From contig JAVZMA010000001.1 in assembly GCA_038883475.1 (NCBI GenBank), positions 85,201 through 149,200 on the forward strand: a stretch of 64,000 nt of DNA, read 5' to 3'. How positions within the stretch are numbered: the first letter of the stretch is position 1; each line of letters begins with the position of its first letter. Both the position numbers and the translations under genes were made by a program. The notes below the pieces were generated by a model. That model was not told the origin of the DNA, searched no databases, and saw nothing but the letters and a program-made list of their open reading frames with translations. The stretch comes from JAVZLH01 sp038883475. Its GTDB lineage: Archaea > Thermoproteota > Bathyarchaeia > Bathyarchaeales > Bathycorpusculaceae. Below, piece by piece: positions 15,622 through 22,889 of the stretch.

Positions 15622-16119
15622 ATGAGGCACCGTGTTTTGGAGAGGTTTCCAGAAAGAGTCTACACTCGCGAAGAAGTTGAAAAAGCCAAAGAATTTATCA
15701 ATAAAGGCTATAAGCACCGATTAAGGATTAAAGGAAGCCCAGAATTCAAAAGAAAAGTAAGAGACGCCCTTAAAATTGTTAAATCTGCGGGTTATTACGA
15801 TTTTTTAAGGACATACATCCGCAGTATTAAAGAGATTGACGGTTTAACACAGCTCCGCGAATCCGAAGCGTCAATTTGGGCGAATAAATATGCTGTGGAA
15901 AACCCCGTGGACGCCGCCAGCCTCTTTATACAGAAAGCCATCCATATGCAGGAATATGTGGATGGAAAGCTTTACTACGGCGGCACCGCGGAAAAGCTCT
16001 CAACCGAAAAGCGCATAGAATTTCTTGAAACCTTAAAGAAGAAATGCAGAAACAAGAAAGTGAAAGAAGAATGCGAAAAACTTCTTAAATTCTGGAGCGA
16101 AAGCACACTTGTCTATTGA
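15622..16119 (+). CDS. Conserved-looking hypothetical protein, basic and helical
   Basis: The family is not recognised. The 165-residue protein is rich in Lys, Arg and Glu and mostly helical. A central part reads DFLRTYIRSIKEIDGLTQLR, and there is a Gly/Tyr-rich turn (VDGKLYYGGTAEKL). Two cysteines near the C-terminus (KKCRNKKVKEECEKL) could form a disulfide or bind metal. It begins four bases after the S25e stop and is surely in the same transcript, which hints at an RNA- or ribosome-related role. It overlaps the converging gene by seven bases. Confidence 0.7.
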   Translation: MRHRVLERFPERVYTREEVEKAKEFINKGYKHRLRIKGSPEFKRKVRDALKIVKSAGYYDFLRTYIRSIKEIDGLTQLRESEASIWANKYAVENPVDAASLFIQKAIHMQEYVDGKLYYGGTAEKLSTEKRIEFLETLKKKCRNKKVKEECEKLLKFWSESTLVY

Positions 16120-16496
16120 AGTTCAACCCTAATTTTTGTTCCGCTTTTAACCTGCCTAAACAATTCAAGATTTTTCGTGATTTTACCCAACACGTTAACT
16201 GGGCTGTAAGGCTGCGATTCTCCATAGAATATGCATAAAGCATTTCCCATGGGCCAAAAGGCAATTGTTCCTTTCTCAACGGTGCTTTTAGGCTTTTCCT
16301 CCCCCATTTTGATAGGCGTTTCAAAATAAACTTCTTCCTTCCATAAGGCAGCTCTGCCCTCTATAGGAAGTTTTCTCACCACCATGTCCACTGTTCGAGG
16401 CGCCAAAAACCGCACAAGCTCCCCTTCTGCTTCCCCTAGCTCCTCAATTACGAATTTTATTTTCACGCGTGAAATGTCCGCTTTTTCATTGCTCAT
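16113..16496 (-). CDS. Cyclophilin-like fold protein (TM1367/DUF369-like)
   Basis: This 127-residue protein has the pattern of the small archaeal/thermophile cyclophilin-like family: GEAEGELVRFLAPRTVDMVV, KEEVYFETPIKMGEE, and KGTIAFWPMGNALCIFYG followed by SPVNVLGKI. Its function is unknown. The family shares the cyclophilin barrel but not necessarily proline isomerase activity. Its ATG overlaps the end of the upstream cyclic-diphosphoglycerate-synthetase-like gene by four bases, so the two are translationally coupled. Confidence 0.75.
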   Translation of the reverse strand: MSNEKADISRVKIKFVIEELGEAEGELVRFLAPRTVDMVVRKLPIEGRAALWKEEVYFETPIKMGEEKPKSTVEKGTIAFWPMGNALCIFYGESQPYSPVNVLGKITKNLELFRQVKSGTKIRVELQ

Positions 16497-17824
16497 TTTC
16501 TCACACTCCTATCGATAAAATCCTCCAAAACTTGCTCGAGGGATACGGGTCCAAGTACTTTAAGTTCGTACCTAACCCTCACTGTTGGCTTGTCAAACGT
16601 CATCACTCTTCTTAGGTCTATTGGCGTGCCGATAACCACAGCGTCGCATGGCGTGCGGTTTATCGTTTCTTTCAGTTCGGCTATTTGCTTTTCGCTGTAG
16701 CCTAAGGCTGGAAGTATAGCACCCAAATGTGTGTATCTCTCGTAAGCTTCCTTAATTGAACCCACAGCATAAGGTTTGGGGTCGACGATTTCGCGGGCTC
16801 CAAAATTTTTTGCAGCAATTGTTCCTGCTCCATAGGGCATGTTGCCATGCGTAAGCGTTGGGCCGTCCTCTATCACTAAAACGCGATTTCCCTTTATCAG
16901 TTCGGGGCTGTCAACAGCTATTGGTGATGTGGCATCCAATACTTGGGCTTCTGGATTAACCATCTTTATACTTTCCTTTACGCGTTTCACTTTTTCTGGG
17001 TCTGCTGTGTCAACTTTGTTAATTATCACAACGTTTGCCATGCGTAAGTTCGCTTCGCCCGGGTGATATGTAACCTCGTGTCCCGCCCTGTGGGGGTCTG
17101 CAACAACAATGTGTAAGTCTGGTTTGTAGAAAGGTAGGTCATTGTTTCCCCCGTCCCAAACGATTATGTCCGCTTCCTTTTCAGCTTCTCTTAAAATTTT
17201 CTCGTAATCAACTCCTGCGTAAACAATTATCCCATTATCAATGTGCGGTTCATATTCTTCCCTCTCCTCAATGGTGCACATGTATCTGTCCAAGTCTTCG
17301 TAGGAAGCGAAGCGCTGGCAGACTTGCTTTTTTAAATCTCCATAAGGCATGGGATGTCTAATAACCACAACCCTTAAGCCCTTTGCCTTTAAAATCCGTG
17401 CGACTTGCCTTGAAGTTTGGCTTTTTCCAGACCCTGTTCTTACGGCGCCTATGGAAACAACTGGAACCTTTGCCTTTAACATTGTTGTTTTAGGCCCCAT
17501 TAAGCGGAAGTCTGCACCGTTGGCTAGGGCTATGGACGCCTTGTGCATAACATACTCGTGGGAAACATCACTGTAAGCGAAAACCACTTGGTCAACATCA
17601 TACTCCCTTATTAATCTCGGAAGTTCCTCCTCTGGATAAATCAATATGCCATTAGGATAGCGTGAACCCGCAAGCTCTGGCGGATACATTCTTCCCTCTA
17701 TGCCCGGAATCTGCGTGGCTGTGAAAGCCACAACTTCGTAAGCATCGTTATCTCTAAAGTAGACATTGAAGTTGTGAAAGTCTCTGCCAGCCGCGCCCAT
17801 TATGACAACTTTAATTTTCTGCAT
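16493..17824 (-). CDS. Cyclic 2,3-diphosphoglycerate synthetase-like P-loop protein
   Basis: Characterised relatives make cyclic 2,3-diphosphoglycerate from 2,3-diphosphoglycerate and ATP. The N-terminal Rossmann-like domain starts KVVIMGAAGRDFHNFNV, and a P-loop follows (GAVRTGSGKSQTSRQV). A G-domain-like segment has NVVIINKVDTADPE, and IVWDGGNNDLPF and VLVIEDGPTLTHG are family features. The 443 residues match the family. Many archaea that do not accumulate the solute carry such genes, so the substrate in this organism is uncertain. It is followed by and coupled to the cyclophilin-like gene. Confidence 0.75.
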   Translation of the reverse strand: MQKIKVVIMGAAGRDFHNFNVYFRDNDAYEVVAFTATQIPGIEGRMYPPELAGSRYPNGILIYPEEELPRLIREYDVDQVVFAYSDVSHEYVMHKASIALANGADFRLMGPKTTMLKAKVPVVSIGAVRTGSGKSQTSRQVARILKAKGLRVVVIRHPMPYGDLKKQVCQRFASYEDLDRYMCTIEEREEYEPHIDNGIIVYAGVDYEKILREAEKEADIIVWDGGNNDLPFYKPDLHIVVADPHRAGHEVTYHPGEANLRMANVVIINKVDTADPEKVKRVKESIKMVNPEAQVLDATSPIAVDSPELIKGNRVLVIEDGPTLTHGNMPYGAGTIAAKNFGAREIVDPKPYAVGSIKEAYERYTHLGAILPALGYSEKQIAELKETINRTPCDAVVIGTPIDLRRVMTFDKPTVRVRYELKVLGPVSLEQVLEDFIDRSVRK

Positions 17825-17899
17825 TACGCATTCCTCAACAAAATCCCGTTTGGGTGCAATACCTTTCTTATCATTCCATATAAACCTTAACGTGTAAGA

Positions 17900-19003
17900 T
17901 TACCCTATAAGATGGAGAACAGTTTCGCCGATGAAGCTTATCTGGCTGTCTGTGACGCTTGGATGTACTGGTAAGGAGAAAACTTGGTTTGAAGCTTTTT
18001 CCGTCTCTGGAAGCCTACACTTTCCTATTTTACGGTAGTATGGCATGAGGTGTATGGGCGTCGCGTAATAAACTTCTGCTCCTATCCCCTTACGTTTTAG
18101 TTCCTCAACAATTTTGTCTCTTTGCGTTTTCTCCGCATCCCTAATTCTTACAGTGTAAAGGTACCAGCTATGTGTGTATCCCTTTGGTTCGTTTGGCAAC
18201 TGCAACTTTTTCGCTTCTCCAAGTTTTTCTGTAAGCTTCTTTGCGTTTTCTCTTCTTTTTGCGAGAAAGTTTGGCAACTTTTTAAGTTGGACACAGCCTA
18301 TGGCAGCTTCTATTTCTGGCATGCGGTAGTTGTATCCAACTGAAACAGAAACATACTTGTCTTTCTCTCCATGGTTCCTTATTAAACGTAATCTTTCGAC
18401 AATTTCTTCGTTGTTTGTTGTAGCCATTCCGCCTTCTCCCGTTGTCATGTTTTTGCTCGCGTAAAAGCTCCAGCAAGCGACATCTGCAAACGTTCCTGGG
18501 GGTTTGCCGTTGTAGGTTGCGCCGTGGGCTTGAGCTGCATCCTCAATGATGAATAAGCCATGTTTGTCGGCTATTTTCCTTATTGGTTTCATGTCGGCTG
18601 ATAAACCGTAAAGGTCTACTGGTATTATCGCCTTAGTCTTCTTTGTTACAGCTTTCTCGATTAGTTCAGGCGAGATGTTGTATGTTTCTGGGTTTATGTC
18701 CACAAAAACTGGTTTTGCCCCAACTAAGGCTACGACTTCCGCTGTTGCAACAAAAGTGAAGCTTGGCAAAATCACCTCATCCCCCTTTCCTACGCCCATC
18801 GCCATCAAGGCTGAATGCAATGCCGCCGTTCCAGAGTTGACAGCCACCGCATATTTTGCCCCTACAAAATTTGCAAATTCTGTTTCGAGTTTTTTAACCA
18901 TGGGTCCAGCGCCAAGCCCATGTGTTAGAATGCCGCTTTTCAAAACTTTAGTAACAGCTTCAATTTCTTCTTCGCCGATTTGTGGAGCATTAATGGGAAT
19001 CAT
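17900..19003 (-). CDS. DegT/DnrJ/EryC1-family PLP aminotransferase
   Basis: Family members usually transaminate nucleotide-linked keto-sugars for surface glycans. The sequence has FANFVGAKYAVAVNSGTAAL, SFTFVATAEVVALVGA, the PLP aspartate in IIEDAAQAHGATY and the lysine in SFYASKNMTTGEGGM. Length 367 is normal. The start MIPINAPQIGEEEIEAV is typical. No other sugar-nucleotide or glycosyltransferase gene is in the vicinity, so the sugar substrate is unknown. Confidence 0.9.
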   Translation of the reverse strand: MIPINAPQIGEEEIEAVTKVLKSGILTHGLGAGPMVKKLETEFANFVGAKYAVAVNSGTAALHSALMAMGVGKGDEVILPSFTFVATAEVVALVGAKPVFVDINPETYNISPELIEKAVTKKTKAIIPVDLYGLSADMKPIRKIADKHGLFIIEDAAQAHGATYNGKPPGTFADVACWSFYASKNMTTGEGGMATTNNEEIVERLRLIRNHGEKDKYVSVSVGYNYRMPEIEAAIGCVQLKKLPNFLAKRRENAKKLTEKLGEAKKLQLPNEPKGYTHSWYLYTVRIRDAEKTQRDKIVEELKRKGIGAEVYYATPIHLMPYYRKIGKCRLPETEKASNQVFSLPVHPSVTDSQISFIGETVLHLIG

Positions 19004-19055
19004 GCCTTTCTGCCTTCTAGGCTACTAGCTAGTTGCAGTTTACCTATAATAATTG

Positions 19056-20189
19056 TTATTCTACACGCATTACGCGTTCTGTTTTGTAGTCGACTATGAT
19101 TTTTAATTGGTGCTTTCGAAGCTCTTCGTCGAGGTTTGGGTCGCCAGTGTCAACCCTTAAACTTTTTAGGTTTTCCACTTTGCTTTTTGTGGCAACCACG
19201 ATAATGTTGTTTATGCCCACTTGCCTAATGACTTTTGGGCTTATCTGCTGGTTTCCCCTCCCAAAAATGAAGCCCTGACCCCCTATGGGAGTAACTATAA
19301 TCTGCGCTTTTTTGCCGCGTATTTTCTCTAGTATTTGTTTTTCGTTCACGTCTTTGGCTACAAGTTTCTTGTTGCAGAAGAGGTCAACTCCTAAAAGCGT
19401 TTTCTTCGCATCTAAGAGGTCTCCGATGGTGCGGGTGGTTGTTCCTGGACCAATAATGTAGATTACGTCGGGCTGCATGTTTTCAATTATGTAAATCGCT
19501 ATTGCCGCTTGGTTGCGCAATTCATTTTCAGTTATTGGGCTCGCCATTTTGGCACTTTGAATCAAGCTAGGCTCGTAGGGAACCAGCATATACCCATACA
19601 ATTCCGCGGAAATGCGCCCCTTTCTGAAAGCCTCCTCGTCAACATCCATAACTTCCGCCTCTTTAAGGGGCAATCCCTCAAACAAAAATGCTGTAACTAT
19701 TTTTGCTGCCGCTTTTGGGTCTGTGGCAAAGATGGCGCTGTGCATTTTCACTCCTGTTGGAACGCCCAAAACGGGTAGACCGGTGTTAACGGCCTTGAAA
19801 ATGTCGCGGGCTGTTCCGTCTCCACCACAGAAAACCAGTAGACTTGCGCCTATGTCTTTGAATTTTTCTGCAATTTCTATAGTGTCTTCGGCGCTTGTCT
19901 CCCTTTTTCGTTCACCAAAAACCGTATAAGTAAAGCCGTAACCTTTAGCTTCATCTTCTCCCATTTTTCCAGCCCCAACAACAAGTCGTATCTTCTCACG
20001 AATAGGTTTTAATTCAGATAGAAAGAACTCTGCCCTCACTGGCGCTATGGGTTTCGCCCCGAGACTCACAGCCTTTTCCAAAATTGCCTTCCCATCTGTA
20101 CCCTTAAGCCCAACAGCCCCTCCCATTCCAGCCACTGGGTTAACGACGAATCCAACAGTCTTTACGGAATTTTTATCATTAAGCAACAT
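19056..20189 (-). CDS. ATP-NAD kinase family protein (COG3199 type)
   Basis: The sequence opens VGFVVNPVAGMGGAVGLKGTDG and has the kinase GGDGTARDIF motif, with LGVPTGVKMHSAIFAT after it. These mark the larger NAD-kinase-like family found in archaea and in acetoin gene clusters (AcoX). The family is thought to phosphorylate NAD or a related nucleotide, but most members are uncharacterised. At 377 residues it is longer than classical NAD kinases, with an extra C-terminal domain (PIGGQGFIFGRGNQQI). It stands alone between DegT and TrpB2. Confidence 0.85.
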   Translation of the reverse strand: MLLNDKNSVKTVGFVVNPVAGMGGAVGLKGTDGKAILEKAVSLGAKPIAPVRAEFFLSELKPIREKIRLVVGAGKMGEDEAKGYGFTYTVFGERKRETSAEDTIEIAEKFKDIGASLLVFCGGDGTARDIFKAVNTGLPVLGVPTGVKMHSAIFATDPKAAAKIVTAFLFEGLPLKEAEVMDVDEEAFRKGRISAELYGYMLVPYEPSLIQSAKMASPITENELRNQAAIAIYIIENMQPDVIYIIGPGTTTRTIGDLLDAKKTLLGVDLFCNKKLVAKDVNEKQILEKIRGKKAQIIVTPIGGQGFIFGRGNQQISPKVIRQVGINNIIVVATKSKVENLKSLRVDTGDPNLDEELRKHQLKIIVDYKTERVMRVE

Positions 20190-20304
20190 TCTTCAACTCT
20201 TCCCATTAAAACCGCTTTGCTCTTCTAGCTAATAAAATGCGTTATGCATAATAACGGAACAAAGTAATTAACAAATAAAAACAGAGAGGAAGTTGTGAAG
20301 TTTT

Positions 20305-21702
20305 TCATCCGATAAACTGTTTTTTAACTTCATCCAGCCACGGATAGAGTTTTCTAAGCCTCCGCATAGCCTCTTCAACTTTTTCCGTCGGGTATTCGTA
20401 GGGCGGCAGTTTACCACTAAAGTAGTCGGAGTAGGCTTGCATATCGAAGTAGCCGTGACCGCACAGCAGGAAAAGTATTGTCTTTTTCTCGCCTGTCTTC
20501 CTACATTTTAAGGCTTCATCAACTGCTGCTTTTATGGCGTGGGCTGGTTCTGGAGCTGGTATTATGCCTTCGGTTTGGATGAAAAGTTTGGCGGCGTCGA
20601 AAACTTCCACTTGGTTGTAAGCTACAGTTTCCAATTGTTTTGTTGAAGCCAGAAGGCTTATGGTTGGGGCTATCCCGTGGTATCGTAAGCCTCCAGCATG
20701 AATCGGCGGCGGAATATAATCATGCCCCAAAGTGTGCATCGGAACTAAAGGCGTTATTCTCGCCGTGTCTCCATGGTCGTAAGTGTATTCTCCCTTTGTG
20801 ACAGAGGGACAAGCCGTAGGTTCTACGGCTACAAACCGAGTGTTTTTAGGCGCTTTTTTAGAAACTTTGTCGTAGTAGAAAGGCCAGAAGATTCCGGAGA
20901 AGCTGCTTCCTCCGCCTATGCACCCAAAAATCACGTCTGGATAGTCTTCGGCGATTTGCATCTGTTTTTTAGCTTCTAATCCAATCACGGTTTGATGTAG
21001 TAGGACATGGTTGAACACGCTGCCTATGCCATAATTAGCGTCTTCATGTGTAAGCGCATCTTCAACAGCCTCGCTTATGGCTATGCCTAAACTGCCTGGG
21101 CTGTTCGGGTCTTCTTTTAGGATTTTTCTGCCTGCTTCCGTATGTTCGCTTGGGCTTGCGTAAACGTCCGCCCCATAAGATTCCATCATGATTCTTCTGT
21201 AGGGCTTTTGTTGGTAGCTTACTTTGACCATGTAGACGGTGCATTTTATTCCAAATAGCATGCAGCCAAAGGCTAAAGCGGAACCCCACTGTCCAGCTCC
21301 TGTTTCTGTTGCTAGTCGCTGGATGCCCTCTTTCATGTTGTAGTAGGCTTGGGCTACGGCGGTGTTGGGTTTGTGGCTTCCGGGAGGGCTAACTCCCTCG
21401 TACTTGTAGTAGATTTTTGCTGGAGTTTTCAGCGCCTTTTCTAGTCTTACAGCCCTGAAAAGCGGGGTGGGTCTCCAAAGTCTGTAAACTTCCCTCACTT
21501 CTTCCGGTATGTCTATCCATCGGTCTTTGCTGAACTCTTGGGCTAGGATTTGTTTAGGGAATATTTTTGGGGCTACTCCGCCGCCTGGCGCCTTAGTTTC
21601 TGGTTCTATGAATGGTGGTAGTGGTTTTGGCAGATCGGGCAGTATGCAGTACCATTGTTTCGGCACTTCTTCCTCATCTAAGATTATTTTTGTTTCGGGC
21701 AA
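20305..21702 (-). CDS. trpB2: Tryptophan synthase beta-like protein TrpB2
   Basis: This is the archaeal TrpB2 type, a PLP enzyme that condenses indole with serine or phosphoserine-like substrates. The PLP lysine is in GSHKPNTAVAQAYY. The phosphate-binding loop is GCIGGGSSFSG, and ETGAGQWGSALAFG is the catalytic-site glycine region. It is 465 residues, longer than TrpB1, with the TrpB2 N-terminal extension (PKQWYCILPDLPKPLPP). The start is the TTG at 21702, preceded by AAGGAGGG. No trpA is adjacent, and a TATA-like element sits near 21738-21749 on the minus strand. The neighbouring SerK-like gene suggests a link with serine or phosphoserine. Confidence 0.92.
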   Translation of the reverse strand: MPETKIILDEEEVPKQWYCILPDLPKPLPPFIEPETKAPGGGVAPKIFPKQILAQEFSKDRWIDIPEEVREVYRLWRPTPLFRAVRLEKALKTPAKIYYKYEGVSPPGSHKPNTAVAQAYYNMKEGIQRLATETGAGQWGSALAFGCMLFGIKCTVYMVKVSYQQKPYRRIMMESYGADVYASPSEHTEAGRKILKEDPNSPGSLGIAISEAVEDALTHEDANYGIGSVFNHVLLHQTVIGLEAKKQMQIAEDYPDVIFGCIGGGSSFSGIFWPFYYDKVSKKAPKNTRFVAVEPTACPSVTKGEYTYDHGDTARITPLVPMHTLGHDYIPPPIHAGGLRYHGIAPTISLLASTKQLETVAYNQVEVFDAAKLFIQTEGIIPAPEPAHAIKAAVDEALKCRKTGEKKTILFLLCGHGYFDMQAYSDYFSGKLPPYEYPTEKVEEAMRRLRKLYPWLDEVKKQFIG

Positions 21703-21785
21703 GTTTTCCCTCCTTTTGGGTTAAAAAAAGAACTTACATGTTATATTTAAGTCTTTTGAGTACATTTTTATACATAACATTGCTA

Positions 21786-22250
21786 CTATCGCAGTTCTTT
21801 AAGTGGCACGTTAACTGGTTTTTGTATTGTGGAGATGTGGGCGATTTCCTTTGAGAACGTGACATAATGCCATGTGGATTTTGGAGGAAGCAGTTCGCCT
21901 TTCAAGGCGGTCTCGATGACTTTGCGCTTTGGGTATTCTTCGCCGTTTTCAGCGGTTTTAACGCCGATTTTAGGAGATTCATAATCAACGAAAACTACCG
22001 GTATCCTTGAGCATCCTAAAGCCTGCAAAGCCCCTATCCTATGGTGTCCATCAAGGACAACGTTTGTGTTAACATCCACAACTATTGGCTTTTTTAAAAT
22101 TCCGTCAGACTCGATTTCAGCCTTGAGATTAGCAAGCCTTTTCGCGTCAATTTTCTCATGACCTTTCAAGAGGGACATCTCGACTATGCGAACGCCGACG
22201 CTGGCGCAGAAATCCTCTTTTGTTCTCTCAACTTGTTGTGACGTATGCAT
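21786..22250 (-). CDS. ParB/sulfiredoxin-fold protein, candidate free-serine kinase (SerK-like)
   Basis: The protein has a ParB N-terminal-domain fold with KGHEKIDAKRLANLKAEI, GILKKPIVVD and LDGHHRIGALQALG, followed by GELLPPKSTWHYV. In archaeal SerK this fold phosphorylates free serine with ADP, using a glutamate in the HE motif and the DGHHR loop, both seen here. At 154 residues it is shorter than SerK of Thermococcus. A DNA-binding ParB role is less likely because no helix-turn-helix or partner parA is present. It is divergent from an ACT-domain regulator and next to trpB2, which supports a serine/phosphoserine role by context only. Confidence 0.6.
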   Translation of the reverse strand: MHTSQQVERTKEDFCASVGVRIVEMSLLKGHEKIDAKRLANLKAEIESDGILKKPIVVDVNTNVVLDGHHRIGALQALGCSRIPVVFVDYESPKIGVKTAENGEEYPKRKVIETALKGELLPPKSTWHYVTFSKEIAHISTIQKPVNVPLKELR

Positions 22251-22330
22251 TTGCAGTTATTCCCCTCTTAGTTTGTTGTTCAATTTTGAGCTTTAACGTA
22301 CGTTTATGTTCATTAAACAGTGATGACACA

Positions 22331-22364
22331 AACTTATTTATACTTTATTGCACAAAAATGCACA
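22331..22364 (+). promoter_or_regulatory. Promoter of the ACT regulator with a TGCACA direct repeat
   Basis: A TATA-like element (TTATTTATA, 22334-22342) is followed by two TGCACA copies at 22349-22354 and 22359-22364, starting exactly ten bases apart, so they lie on the same face of the helix. They fall just downstream of the TATA box, near the expected transcription start, where a bound regulator would block initiation. This is a visual candidate operator; the regulator is unknown. Confidence 0.35.
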
Positions 22365-22379
22365 TAAAGGAAAAGAGAA

Positions 22380-22883
22380 ATGTGGAGCAACATCAAAAAA
22401 TATTTTGAGGATTATCCTGAAAGACTTAGAGTAGCCCGTGTTCTCGTGGAAAACGGGTTAAGCGTTAGAAACGGAAAAATTTACCTCAACGAAATTGAGG
22501 TTCCTCCGGTGCGCGTGGCACGAGTCGCAAATGTTGACCGCAGAACCGTAAATGAAACGTTAAAAGCCATCAAAGCCAACCGTGAACTGCGCCTAATCTT
22601 TGAGGATTTAAGGTCTGCTGGGCACTCGTTGAAAGAGGTTGCAAGGCACCTAGATTTTGGAGTTGTTGAAATAACGCCTGTTGACGCGCGAATTCCAGGT
22701 ATACTGGCGAACGCTGCTCTAATTCTTGCAAAAAGCGGTTTAAGTATAAGACAAGCTATTGTGGATGACCCTGAACTATCGCCTGACCCAAAGCTCACGC
22801 TAATTGCTGAAAAGAAGATTCCGGGGGAGTTGATTTCAGAGTTTTTAAAGATAAATGGGGTGGCTAAGGTTTCCGTTTATTAA
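22380..22883 (+). CDS. Predicted regulator of amino-acid metabolism with ACT domain (COG2150-like)
   Basis: The 167-residue protein has an N-terminal helical DNA-binding-like part (LRVARVLVENGLSVRNGKIY and VARVANVDRRTVNETLKAI, a plausible helix-turn-helix) and a C-terminal ACT-like domain (ALILAKSGLSIRQAIVDDP, ending KINGVAKVSVY). ACT domains bind amino acids. Its placement head-to-head with the SerK-like gene and near trpB2 fits control of serine or tryptophan metabolism, though the ligand is unknown. The start ATG follows GGAAAAGAG. Confidence 0.8.
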   Translation: MWSNIKKYFEDYPERLRVARVLVENGLSVRNGKIYLNEIEVPPVRVARVANVDRRTVNETLKAIKANRELRLIFEDLRSAGHSLKEVARHLDFGVVEITPVDARIPGILANAALILAKSGLSIRQAIVDDPELSPDPKLTLIAEKKIPGELISEFLKINGVAKVSVY

Positions 22884-22889
22884 AGGGAG

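Noticed and set aside
22319..22410. A box C/D guide RNA suggested by GTGATGA at 22319-22325
   Set aside because: No CTGA box D at a suitable distance, and the stretch carries a TATA element and the start of the ACT regulator.
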